5,541 nucleotides of DNA from an uncultured Gemella sp. (GCA_938038035.1 CALHQV010000008.1:1-5541), one strand, 5' to 3'; numbered from the stretch's first letter, positions 1 to 5,541 are shown. Notes: a model not told the origin generated them from the letters alone. Numbers and translations are program-made.

Positions 1-29
1 TTGTATTTTTATTTATTTCGTGTTATGAT
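1..29 (+). promoter_or_regulatory. Possible sigma-A promoter for the M3 peptidase gene
   Basis: A -10-like TATGAT (24-29) lies 17 bases after TTGTAT (1-6). The -10 matches consensus at 5 of 6 bases, but the -35 matches only in its TTG. Transcription would start near 36, giving a leader of about 40 bases. A 12-base palindrome, ATTATTGATAAT (33-44), sits at the predicted start and could bind a repressor, but I cannot assign it. The window begins here, so a better promoter upstream cannot be excluded. Confidence 0.35.
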
Positions 30-75
30 ATTATTATTGATAATTTATAAATAAAAATTTTTAGGAGGGTGTATT

Positions 76-1767
76 ATGACTTTTGAAAATTACCAATATA
101 CAAGACCAAATACAGATCAATTAAAAGAGCAATTAGCAGAATTAGTAGAAAGACTAAACTCTGCAAATAACGCTAAAGAGACACTAGAAATTTTTAACGA
201 ATATAATGAACTTCGTGATAACGTAAGTACAATGGCACAATTATCAGAAATTCGTGTAACAATCGATACAACTGATAAATTCTATGAAGCTGAACAAGAA
301 TTTTGGGATGAGTTTGGCCCTGAGTTAGATTCTCTATACAGCAAATTCGATGAGGCTATGTTCAATTCAAAATTCAAAGAAGAACTAAAAAAAGAAATTG
401 GGGAACACTACTTCAATCTAATTGAAACTTCTTTAAAAGTATTTAGCGATGAAATCATTGAAGATTTAAAAGAAGAAAACAAACTTTCTTCAGAATATAC
501 AAAACTAACTTCAAGTGCTAAAATTCCATTTGATGGAGGAGAACACAACCTAAGTGGTATGGCTAAGTATACACAAGATGCTAACCGTGAGACTCGCTTA
601 CTAGCAAACCAAGCTGTAGCTAAATTCTTTAAAGAAAACTTAGAACAATACGATAGCATCTATGATCGTATGATTAAAGTTCGTACTCGTATTGCCAAAA
701 AACTTGGCTTCGAGAACTTCGTAGAGGTTGCTTACCTACGCTTACGTAGAACAGACTACAACGCAAAAGACGTAGCAAACTACAGAAAACAAATTTTTGA
801 GGAAATCGTACCTGTTGTTGAAGAACTTAAAAAAGCTCAAGCTAACCGTCTAGGACTTGAAAAACTTTCATTCCACGATGAAGGTGTAACATTCAAATCA
901 GGTAACCCTACTCCAAAAGGTGATCGTCCAACACTTGTTGATTACGCAAAAACAATGTATAAAGAATTATCACCTGAAACTGATGAATTCTTCACATTTA
1001 TGACTGAAAATAACTTATTAGATTTAGATACAAAACCAGGAAAAGCTGGTGGTGGTTACTGTACATTTATTCCAAATTACAAAGCACCGTTTATCTTCGC
1101 TAACTTTAACCAAACACCACATGATGTTACAGTATTAACACATGAAGCTGGTCATGCTTTCCAAGTTTTCCAAAGTAGATATCATATGCCAGACTATGTA
1201 TGGCCAACATACGAAGCTTGCGAAATCCACTCAATGAGTATGGAATTTCTAACTTGGCCTTGGATGAATCTATTCTTCAAAGATGAAACAGAGAAATTCA
1301 AATACTACCACATGGCAACATCAATCAAATTCTTACCATATGGTGTTACAGTTGATGAATTCCAACACGAAGTATACGAAAATCCTGAACTGACTCCAAA
1401 AGAACGTCGTATGAAATGGTTAGAAATCGAAAGAAAATACTTACCATCTCGTTACTATGAAGATATTCCAGAACTTGATGAAGGTTTATTCTTCTATAGA
1501 CAAGGTCACTTATTCGGTGCACCATTCTACTACATCGACTATACTTTAGCTCAAGTTTGTGCCTTCCAATTCTGGAAAAAAGCTAACGAAAATAGAGAAA
1601 ACGCATGGAAAGAATACCTACACCTATGTAAACTTGGTGGAACTAAACCATTCTTAGAGTTAGTTAAAGAAGCTAACTTAGAAAATCCATTCGAAGACGG
1701 AACTATTTCTAATATCGTTCCAGAACTTAGAAAATACATTGACTCTGTTGATGCAACAAAATTCTAG
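76..1767 (+). CDS. M3-family oligoendopeptidase (PepF-related zinc metallopeptidase)
   Basis: This 563-residue protein is a cytoplasmic zinc peptidase that should cleave short peptides, for example those imported by oligopeptide transporters or left by protein turnover. The zinc site is clear: HEAGH at residues 356-360 gives two histidine ligands and the catalytic glutamate. E383 in YEACEIHSMSME is the probable third ligand, at the spacing usual for the M3 family. A glycine-rich KAGGGYCTF segment precedes the site. Near the C-terminus, GHLFGAPFYYIDYTLAQ (477-493) carries the His and Tyr residues that in M3 enzymes line the active site and stabilise the transition state. The N-terminal part (about 1-200) is helical and charged, with no signal peptide. 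The length fits the compact M3 oligoendopeptidase group that is distinct from classical PepF (about 600 residues). The start is supported by AGGAGGG at 63-69, six bases before the ATG. Family assignment is secure; exact peptide specificity is not. Confidence 0.95.
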   Translation: MTFENYQYTRPNTDQLKEQLAELVERLNSANNAKETLEIFNEYNELRDNVSTMAQLSEIRVTIDTTDKFYEAEQEFWDEFGPELDSLYSKFDEAMFNSKFKEELKKEIGEHYFNLIETSLKVFSDEIIEDLKEENKLSSEYTKLTSSAKIPFDGGEHNLSGMAKYTQDANRETRLLANQAVAKFFKENLEQYDSIYDRMIKVRTRIAKKLGFENFVEVAYLRLRRTDYNAKDVANYRKQIFEEIVPVVEELKKAQANRLGLEKLSFHDEGVTFKSGNPTPKGDRPTLVDYAKTMYKELSPETDEFFTFMTENNLLDLDTKPGKAGGGYCTFIPNYKAPFIFANFNQTPHDVTVLTHEAGHAFQVFQSRYHMPDYVWPTYEACEIHSMSMEFLTWPWMNLFFKDETEKFKYYHMATSIKFLPYGVTVDEFQHEVYENPELTPKERRMKWLEIERKYLPSRYYEDIPELDEGLFFYRQGHLFGAPFYYIDYTLAQVCAFQFWKKANENRENAWKEYLHLCKLGGTKPFLELVKEANLENPFEDGTISNIVPELRKYIDSVDATKF

Positions 1768-1776
1768 AGATATTAT
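1748..1776 (+). promoter_or_regulatory. Possible promoter inside the 3' end of the M3 gene, reading toward the HAD gene
   Basis: TTGATG (1748-1753; 4 of 6 bases match consensus) and TATTAT (1771-1776; 5 of 6) are separated by 17 bases. Transcription would start near 1783 and give a leader of about 200 bases holding the branched inverted repeat and terminator described below. No promoter fits between the terminator and the HAD start codon, so either this promoter or readthrough from the M3 gene must supply the HAD transcript. In such AT-rich DNA a chance match is quite possible. Confidence 0.3.
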
Positions 1777-1833
1777 AGGGACTAATTTCAAAGGTTCTAA
1801 ATATCAAAATAATCTATATGAGAACTCATAGAT

Positions 1834-1896
1834 GCAGTGGTTTATTAATAGCGAATTTCGCTTTACAAAAATTTTAGATAGCTAATAAACTACTGC
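1834..1896 (+). repeat. Large branched inverted repeat in the M3-HAD intergenic region
   Basis: GCAGTGGTTTATTA (1834-1847) pairs with TAATAAACTACTGC (1883-1896) over 14 positions with a single G-U wobble. The 35-base interior carries its own small hairpin, AGCGA (1850-1854) with TCGCT (1858-1862). No T-tract follows, so this is not itself an intrinsic terminator. It may protect the 3' end of the M3 transcript or form part of a regulatory leader for the HAD gene. I do not recognise it as a known RNA family; in particular it lacks the T-box AGGGTGG-type core. Confidence 0.6.
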
Positions 1897-1900
1897 AAGA

Positions 1901-1957
1901 AGTGACTCAACAAAATCTTGTTTCTTAAGAAATCGCGATTTTTGAGTCACTCTTTTT
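1901..1957 (+). terminator. Intrinsic terminator before the HAD gene (possible attenuator)
   Basis: AGTGACTCA (1901-1909) pairs perfectly with TGAGTCACT (1943-1951). After a two-base bulge the stem continues as AAAATC (1912-1917) with GATTTT (1937-1942). The loop contains the palindrome TTTCTTAAGAAA. A CTTTTT tract (1952-1957) follows directly. It should end the M3 transcript. Because it ends only 27 bases before the HAD start codon, with no promoter in between, the HAD gene must depend on partial or regulated readthrough. Confidence 0.85.
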
Positions 1958-1984
1958 AACTATAAAAAATTAGGAGGATAAAAT

Positions 1985-2719
1985 ATGAAAGAAAAAAAGA
2001 TAGCGGCATTTTTTGATATTGACGGAACTCTTTATAGAGATTCTCTAATGACAGAACATTTTAAAAAATTAATAAAGTATGAAGTTGTAGATGAAAAATA
2101 TTGGCTAAATGGGGTAAAAGACAGTTATATCAACTGGGATAAAAGATTTGAAGATTACGATAACTACCTATTTGGTGTTTCTGAAGCTTATGTTCAAGCA
2201 ATAACAGGCCTTCACAAAAAATATATTGACTTTGCAACTGAACAAGTTATGAAACTTAAAGCCGATCGTGTCTATAAATTCACAAGAAACATTATAGAAA
2301 AACACAAGAAAAACGGCCACCTAATAATTTTCATTTCAGGAAGTCCTGACTACCTTGTAGAAGCTATGGGTAAAAAACATCACGCATTTTTGGCAATAGG
2401 TAGTAAATATATTATAGATGATGAGAAATTTACTGGCGAAGTAGTTCCAATGTGGGATGCAGATAGCAAAAACAAAACTATCGATAGATTAGTTGAAGAA
2501 TACAATATTGATCTTGATCAATCTTTCGCTTATGGCGATACTAATGGTGATTACAACATGTTAAGACGTGTTGGAAATCCTGTAGCCATGAACCCAAGTC
2601 GCGAATTACTAAGTAAAATTAAAGAAAATAAAGAATTAGCTGAAAAAGCTACTATTCTTATTGAACGTAAAGACGTTATTTATAAAACAAAAGCTAATAT
2701 AGATATTGTAGAAATATAA
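1985..2719 (+). CDS. HAD superfamily hydrolase, subfamily IB (SerB-like phosphatase)
   Basis: This 244-residue cytoplasmic protein is a probable Mg2+-dependent phosphatase. Its motifs appear in order. Motif I is FFDIDGTL, with D11 as nucleophile and D13 as acid/base. Motif II is FISGSP, with S118. A probable motif III lysine is K164 (K162 is the alternative) in DSKNKT. Motif IV is YGDTNGDYNML, with D185 and D189 binding Mg2+. The helical insert between motifs I and II (about 17-115) is the C1-type cap typical of subfamily IB, which includes phosphoserine phosphatase and many uncharacterised hydrolases. The substrate cannot be read from the sequence; phosphoserine or another small phosphomonoester is possible. 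AGGAGG (1972-1977), seven bases before the ATG, supports the start. The gene is bracketed by terminators at 1901-1957 and 2726-2764, and I see no promoter directly in front of it. Confidence 0.9.
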   Translation: MKEKKIAAFFDIDGTLYRDSLMTEHFKKLIKYEVVDEKYWLNGVKDSYINWDKRFEDYDNYLFGVSEAYVQAITGLHKKYIDFATEQVMKLKADRVYKFTRNIIEKHKKNGHLIIFISGSPDYLVEAMGKKHHAFLAIGSKYIIDDEKFTGEVVPMWDADSKNKTIDRLVEEYNIDLDQSFAYGDTNGDYNMLRRVGNPVAMNPSRELLSKIKENKELAEKATILIERKDVIYKTKANIDIVEI

Positions 2720-2725
2720 AAGAAG

Positions 2726-2764
2726 ACTCAAGGTAATCGACATTATGTCATACCTTGAGTTTTT
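2726..2764 (+). terminator. Terminator of the HAD gene, probably bidirectional
   Basis: ACTCAAGGTA (2726-2735) pairs perfectly with TACCTTGAGT (2751-2760), and GACA/TGTC (2740-2743 with 2747-2750, next to the loop) can extend the stem. T bases run through 2764 on the + strand. On the - strand the stem is followed by CTTCTTTT, so it can also end the convergent gene whose stop codon is at 2779-2781. The position between two converging genes fits shared use. Confidence 0.85.
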
Positions 2765-2778
2765 ATAATCATTAAATA

Positions 2779-3717
2779 TTAAGTATTATATAAAAATTCA
2801 GAGCCTTCTTCACTATTAAGATTAACTCCTGAAACCAATCTATTTCCTACTTTTTTATAAAGCTGAGGTTGAGTGGTAAAAGTTATCTTACTTCCATCTT
2901 CCTTAATAAGTTTAAAACTCTTACCATTTACAGACCATTCAATTGATTCTCCGTTATATTTTTTTAGAAGATATCCTTTATATCGATTTACAAGATCAGA
3001 GTTCATTTTTCTCGCTCCCTCTTCACTTGTTGCTCCACCTATTCCTTGAGCATCTGCAGGCAATGAATTGCTGTCATTTAATAACGCAGGATTCGGACCA
3101 CCTAATTCGACATCAGATCTTTTTTTCTTACGCTCAAACTCTCTTGCTTTTTCTGCAAGTTCCTTAGCTTTTTGTGCAGCTTCTTGAGCTTTTTCATAAA
3201 GTTTATTACCTACATCGCTTAATAATTGTTTTAGACTATTATTATTGAATTTATATTTTTCTAATATTTGAGAAAGATCTTTATTAAAGTTCACATCTAG
3301 TTTAATATTTTTTATCTCTTCTTCTGCCCTCTTATAATTTTCAATATCGGCATTTAACCAGTTAATAGCAGCTGAAAAGTTTGAATTTGTATCAAGTTTT
3401 TTAGCTCTATCTAGACTATCTTTTGCTTCATCAATTTTCTTATCATTTAAACTAATAGAAGTATTTCTAACCTCTTTTGCAACTTTAATATCAGTTTTTA
3501 TAGTTGGAATAACCTTTTGAGCAACATCAGTAGTTAGAGTTTCTAGCCCTTTTGCTCCAGCTTCAAAATCATGACTGATATTAATCATATCAACATATTT
3601 TTGATACTCTTCTTTCACCTTCTTATCTTTTCCACTACCAAACATAAAATAATAAGCTGTAGCACAAATAATAAGCGCAACTATAACACTCGAAAATATA
3701 GCAATACTTTTTTTCAT
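2779..3717 (-). CDS. Uncharacterised membrane-anchored, helix-rich extracytoplasmic protein
   Basis: I do not recognise this 312-residue protein. It begins with a short basic stretch (MKKS) and one hydrophobic segment (about 4-27), followed by a Lys/Glu-rich region. This suggests an uncleaved N-terminal anchor with the rest outside the membrane. The apparent lipobox IIC at residue 18 lacks the small residue needed before cysteine, so it is probably not a lipoprotein. Residues 30-170 look mostly helical and polar. Residues 172-200 (YEKAQEAAQKAKELAEKA and following) form a strongly charged Ala/Lys/Glu helix, probably coiled coil, ending in RKKKR. A Gly/Pro/Asn/Ser-rich linker (about 205-230) leads to a C-terminal region (about 240-312) with alternating strand-like segments such as SIEWSVNGKSFKLI and SKITFTTQ. 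There is no LPXTG sorting signal. AGAGGAG lies seven bases before the ATG and supports the start. It appears to be transcribed alone. A cell-surface or envelope role is inference from topology only. Confidence 0.85.
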   Translation of the reverse strand: MKKSIAIFSSVIVALIICATAYYFMFGSGKDKKVKEEYQKYVDMINISHDFEAGAKGLETLTTDVAQKVIPTIKTDIKVAKEVRNTSISLNDKKIDEAKDSLDRAKKLDTNSNFSAAINWLNADIENYKRAEEEIKNIKLDVNFNKDLSQILEKYKFNNNSLKQLLSDVGNKLYEKAQEAAQKAKELAEKAREFERKKKRSDVELGGPNPALLNDSNSLPADAQGIGGATSEEGARKMNSDLVNRYKGYLLKKYNGESIEWSVNGKSFKLIKEDGSKITFTTQPQLYKKVGNRLVSGVNLNSEEGSEFLYNT

Positions 3718-3787
3718 ATATATTCTCCTCTATTATAAAATATCCCTATTATGTGTTTTATAAAACTATTATCTCATAGAAAACAAT

Positions 3788-3816
3788 ATTTTACTAGAAT
3801 TTAATTAACATGACAT
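3788..3816 (-). promoter_or_regulatory. Possible promoter of the anchored-protein gene
   Basis: Read on the - strand, ATGTCA (3816-3811; 4 of 6 match) and TAAAAT (3793-3788; 5 of 6) are 17 bases apart, with a predicted start near 3781. An alternative is TTGTTT (3786-3781) and TATAAA (3762-3757) with an 18-base spacer. The alternative -10 lies inside a perfect 12-base palindrome, GTTTTATAAAAC (3755-3766). A promoter is needed here because pnuC upstream ends in a terminator, but the sequence does not choose between these candidates. Confidence 0.35.
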
Positions 3817-3882
3817 ATTTACCTTTAAACTTGCTTCTAATTAGTCGTTTATCGAGCACTTTAATTTGTAATTCGCACATAG

Positions 3883-3913
3883 AAAAACTGTTGACATTTG
3901 CAGTTGTCAACAG
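3883..3913 (-). terminator. Intrinsic terminator of pnuC
   Basis: On the - strand, CTGTTGACA (3913-3905) and TGTCAACAG (3896-3888) form a perfect 9-bp stem with an 8-base loop, followed directly by TTTTT (3887-3883). It lies 26 bases past the pnuC stop codon and separates pnuC from the next gene on the same strand. Confidence 0.9.
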
Positions 3914-3939
3914 CATTAAATCTATAATTGTAGTTTATT

Positions 3940-4641
3940 TTATTCTTCTGAATCTTTCCACACAAATAGTGCTCCAACACTATTAATAATGTAGAAAATA
4001 TATTTACCAACATTGGCGAAGTTTCCTTGAACCACTGCTTTTGTAAGTTGAACAATATTATATAGTAACCAGAATGGCCATTGTGTCGTTAGCTTAAATG
4101 TATTCAATCCATTACCCATTAGCGAGAATGCAAATGCAATTGTAGTAATATACGCAAGAGTACTCATCTTACCATGATATCCAATATAGTTTGTAGCATA
4201 TGAAAATACAAATGAAAGAATCGCAATTGCCGTTAAAACTGTATATAATTTTGCTTTAGACATTGTATTTGGCTTATCTGTAGATTTATTCCATACATAA
4301 ATCGCACCCAAATAGATTAAAAATGTTACAGGGTATGTGATAATAGCAGCCTTGTTACCTAAGATATAATCAATAACTCCTGATAATACAGCATTAATGA
4401 TACCTAAGTAATTACCAAGTTTACTTAATTTTCCTGTAAATCTCGTAGATAACATTGAGATACCAACGTTAATTACAGAAATAAGTCCAAATGGCACAAG
4501 TGCAGTCCATGGACCCCAATCAACAAATTTATCTAATCTCGTCGCTAAGTAACCTGATGCGATAGCGATACTAATTACTAAAACAACCCCTAGTAAATCA
4601 AACCATTTTGATGTTGCGAATATTTTTAATTTTTGTTTCAT
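3940..4641 (-). CDS. pnuC: PnuC-family nicotinamide riboside / vitamin B3 transporter
   Basis: This 233-residue integral membrane protein should bring nicotinamide riboside (or a related NAD precursor) across the cytoplasmic membrane, where phosphorylation traps it for NAD synthesis. Hydrophobic segments at about 15-32, 43-65, 76-94, 98-117, 132-152, 160-178, 187-204 and 211-228 fit the seven-to-eight-helix PnuC fold. The strongest signature is near the C-terminus: W188-P-F-W191 with N195 in WPFWLLYNIVQL, matching the WxxW/Asn substrate-site motif of PnuC proteins. Length is normal for the family. The ATG at 4641 is the only reasonable start, because an in-frame stop lies shortly upstream and the next Met is residue 63. 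The ribosome binding site is weak (AAAAGG four bases from the ATG, or AAAAAGGA further out), which is notable given the structured leader. The gene has its own strong promoter and terminator and looks monocistronic. Ligand choice among NAD precursors is inferred. Confidence 0.88.
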   Translation of the reverse strand: MKQKLKIFATSKWFDLLGVVLVISIAIASGYLATRLDKFVDWGPWTALVPFGLISVINVGISMLSTRFTGKLSKLGNYLGIINAVLSGVIDYILGNKAAIITYPVTFLIYLGAIYVWNKSTDKPNTMSKAKLYTVLTAIAILSFVFSYATNYIGYHGKMSTLAYITTIAFAFSLMGNGLNTFKLTTQWPFWLLYNIVQLTKAVVQGNFANVGKYIFYIINSVGALFVWKDSEE

Positions 4642-4739
4642 AAAGCCTTTTATTCCTTTTTAAAAGTATCACATTAAGTTAATGTAACCTTAATTTTTTA
4701 GGTTCTTAGTAGCCTTTTTATATTACTTACTAAAAACTT
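4642..4739 (-). promoter_or_regulatory. Structured 5' leader of pnuC, candidate riboswitch or attenuator
   Basis: From the predicted start near 4739 the pnuC leader is about 98 bases. On the - strand GTTTTTAGTA (4737-4728) pairs with TACTAAGAAC (4711-4702) over 10 bp with one U-G, closing a 16-base loop. A second hairpin forms from GTTACATTA (4688-4680) and TAATGTGAT (4676-4668). A third pairing, AACCT (4704-4700) with AGGTT (4690-4686), uses end bases of both hairpins and so competes with them. Loop bases GTAAT can also pair with GTTAC downstream, a possible pseudoknot. No T-tract follows, so control would act on translation near the weak ribosome binding site. NAD+-II (pnuC-motif) riboswitches are known before pnuC genes, but I cannot confirm that this leader matches their consensus. 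Confidence 0.45.
4671..4685. promoter_or_regulatory. 15-base perfect palindrome in the pnuC leader, possible operator
   Basis: ACATTAA-G-TTAATGT is a perfect 7-1-7 palindrome 30 bases upstream of the pnuC start codon and about 55-69 bases into the predicted transcript. It could be a repressor operator acting as a roadblock, for instance for a NAD-responsive regulator such as NiaR. It could equally be the core of the second leader hairpin. I do not recognise it as a specific known site. Confidence 0.4.
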
Positions 4740-4745
4740 ACTTAT

Positions 4746-4774
4746 ATTATACATCAAACATTTTTCACTTTCAA
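4746..4774 (-). promoter_or_regulatory. Sigma-A promoter of pnuC
   Basis: On the - strand TTGAAA (4774-4769; 5 of 6 match) and a perfect TATAAT (4751-4746) are separated by exactly 17 bases. Transcription should start near 4739, about 98 bases before the start codon. This is one of the two clearest promoters in the window and indicates that pnuC is expressed from its own start site. Confidence 0.8.
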
Positions 4775-4966
4775 TCAATTAATTCCCACTTTTTTACCAT
4801 ACTATTATATAACATAAATATATTTTTAAAAATCAAATACTATTTTATCTTATATTTTCGGTTTTATCTGATACATAAAAAAGAATATTTTATTATTTAG
4901 TTTTCTTAAAACAATTTTATTCACCTTATAAAACTTTTCTTTTTATATCAATTTGTTTCTTATCAC
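4775..4966. other. AT-rich spacer between divergent promoters, no gene seen
   Basis: This stretch is the middle of the 392-base gap between pnuC and the iron lipoprotein gene. Both strands are dense in stop codons, and no start codon has a usable ribosome binding site. TTTTATCT occurs twice (4843-4850 and 4862-4869), which is unremarkable at this base composition. It may serve as upstream AT-rich promoter DNA, but nothing specific can be called. Confidence 0.6.
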
Positions 4967-4995
4967 TTTACTTTCTAACTGATAATGATTATAAT
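4967..4995 (+). promoter_or_regulatory. Sigma-A promoter of the iron lipoprotein gene
   Basis: TTTACT (4967-4972; 4 of 6 match) and a perfect TATAAT (4990-4995) are separated by 17 bases. The predicted start is near 5002, leaving a leader of about 32 bases. The -10 element is largely covered by the Fur-type box, so a bound repressor would block RNA polymerase directly. Confidence 0.75.
4980..4994. promoter_or_regulatory. Fur box
   Basis: TGATAATGATTATAA matches the 7-1-7 Bacillus-type Fur consensus TGATAATNATTATCA at every defined position except one (A for C near the end). It overlaps the spacer and -10 of the promoter for the EfeO/EfeM-type gene, the expected arrangement for iron-dependent repression. 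PerR and Zur boxes are close relatives of this motif. The iron-uptake gene downstream favours Fur. Confidence 0.8.
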
Positions 4996-5033
4996 TTATA
5001 GTGGATAAAAAATGAAAGTGAGTATATTTATTA

Positions 5034-5541
5034 ATGAAGAAAAATAAATTATTTATGGCCCTAATGGCTGGTACTATCGTTATTAGCGGGTGTGCTGCTA
5101 AGACTGAAAAAAAAGAAGAAAACAAAACTGCTCAAGTTGACACATCTAAAGATACAAAAGAACAACTTAAGCAAGCTACTGATCTTTATAAAAAATTCGT
5201 AGAAAACCAAGTAGATACGCTACTTAAAGATACTGAAAAATTCGCTGAAACTATTAAAGCTGGAAATCTTGAAGAAGCTAAGAAACAATATCCAGTTATT
5301 CGTATGGCTTATGAACGTTCAGAACCTATCGCGGAAAGTTTCGGTGAACTAGATGTAAACATCGACTTCCGTCTTGCTGACTACTTAGAAGAAAACAAAA
5401 CAGAAGAAGGTTGGCGTGGATTCCACAGAATTGAAAAAATTATGTGGGAACAAAATACTACTAAAGGTACTGAAGAATACGCAGATCAACTAGTAAAAGA
5501 TATTAAAGAATTAAAAGCTAAAGTTGCTACTGTTGAAGTTA
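5034..5541 (+). CDS. efeO: EfeO/EfeM-type iron-uptake lipoprotein (M75 imelysin-like), 3' end cut by the window
   Basis: The first 169 residues are visible and the frame is still open at the window edge. A signal peptide (MKKNKLFMALMAGTIVISG) ends in the lipobox I-S-G-C20, so the mature protein should be lipid-anchored on the outer face of the membrane. A charged linker (about 21-42) leads into an imelysin-like helical domain. Diagnostic residues include YERSEPIAESFGELD (93-107) and GFHRIEKIMWE (129-139), which carries the HxxE motif (H131, E134) of the M75 family. In EfeUOB systems this protein delivers iron to the EfeU permease, working with the EfeB haem peroxidase. There is no room for the N-terminal cupredoxin domain of E. 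coli EfeO, so it resembles the shorter EfeM form, as in Bacillus YwbM. The start gives a complete signal peptide, but its ribosome binding site is poor (AAGTGAG, about 12 bases upstream). The promoter carries a Fur box. efeU and efeB probably follow outside the window. Confidence 0.92.
   Translation, partial: MKKNKLFMALMAGTIVISGCAAKTEKKEENKTAQVDTSKDTKEQLKQATDLYKKFVENQVDTLLKDTEKFAETIKAGNLEEAKKQYPVIRMAYERSEPIAESFGELDVNIDFRLADYLEENKTEEGWRGFHRIEKIMWEQNTTKGTEEYADQLVKDIKELKAKVATVEV

Noticed and set aside
408..659. Open frame of 83 codons on the - strand inside the M3 gene
   Set aside because: Antisense to a conserved coding region with no supporting motif; a shadow frame.
1551..1739. Open frame of 62 codons on the - strand inside the M3 gene
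   Set aside because: It lies wholly within a well-supported metallopeptidase gene, has no recognisable domain, and appears to be an antisense shadow.
1834..1957. T-box riboswitch before the HAD gene
   Set aside because: The layout of a large structure plus terminator resembles a T-box, but the conserved AGGGTGGNACCGCG-type antiterminator core is absent.
2943..3167. Open frame of 74 codons on the + strand opposite the anchored-protein gene
   Set aside because: The leucine-rich product is the antisense of the Lys/Glu-rich coiled coil. No family or promoter supports it.
3634..3717. Lipoprotein signal in the anchored protein (cysteine at residue 18)
   Set aside because: The residues before the cysteine are L-I-I. 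A lipobox needs a small residue (Gly, Ala or Ser) directly before it, so an uncleaved membrane anchor is more likely.
3861..4055. Open frame of 64 codons on the - strand overlapping the pnuC end and its terminator
   Set aside because: It overlaps conserved PnuC coding sequence in another frame and runs through the pnuC terminator hairpin.
4943..5125. Open frame of 60 codons on the - strand across the Fur-box promoter
   Set aside because: It is antisense to the signal peptide of the iron lipoprotein and covers a clear promoter and operator of the opposite strand.

Overview
The window looks like chromosomal DNA from a low-GC Gram-positive bacterium of the Bacilli. It is AT-rich throughout, has strong AGGAGG-type ribosome binding sites, U-tailed intrinsic terminators, a Gram-positive lipobox and a Bacillus-style Fur box. 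The gene mix (M3 oligopeptidase, PnuC, EfeO/EfeM-type lipoprotein) would suit Gemella or a relative, but that genus guess is inference. I see no mobile element, CRISPR array, rRNA or tRNA.

Layout. Two genes lie on the + strand: an M3-family oligoendopeptidase (76-1767) and a HAD-IB hydrolase (1985-2719). The 217-base gap between them holds a large branched inverted repeat and then a strong terminator hairpin only 27 bases before the second start codon. A terminator at 2726-2764, probably bidirectional, separates this pair from two - strand genes. These are an unrecognised membrane-anchored, helix-rich protein (2779-3717) and a PnuC-type vitamin B3 transporter (3940-4641). Each - strand gene appears to be its own transcription unit, because a clear terminator follows pnuC. 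A 392-base, very AT-rich intergenic region holds the divergent promoters of pnuC and of a + strand iron-uptake lipoprotein gene (5034 to the window edge). The lipoprotein gene is cut off by the window end.

Functions. The genes look like ordinary housekeeping and nutrient acquisition: peptide turnover, phosphate-ester hydrolysis, NAD-precursor import and iron import. They do not form one pathway. The most interesting parts are non-coding. The pnuC leader can fold into two hairpins whose bases compete with a third pairing. The leader before the HAD gene is attenuator-like. A near-perfect Fur box overlaps a perfect -10 element upstream of the iron lipoprotein gene. I found no convincing new multi-gene system. 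The 312-residue anchored protein is the only gene whose role I cannot name.
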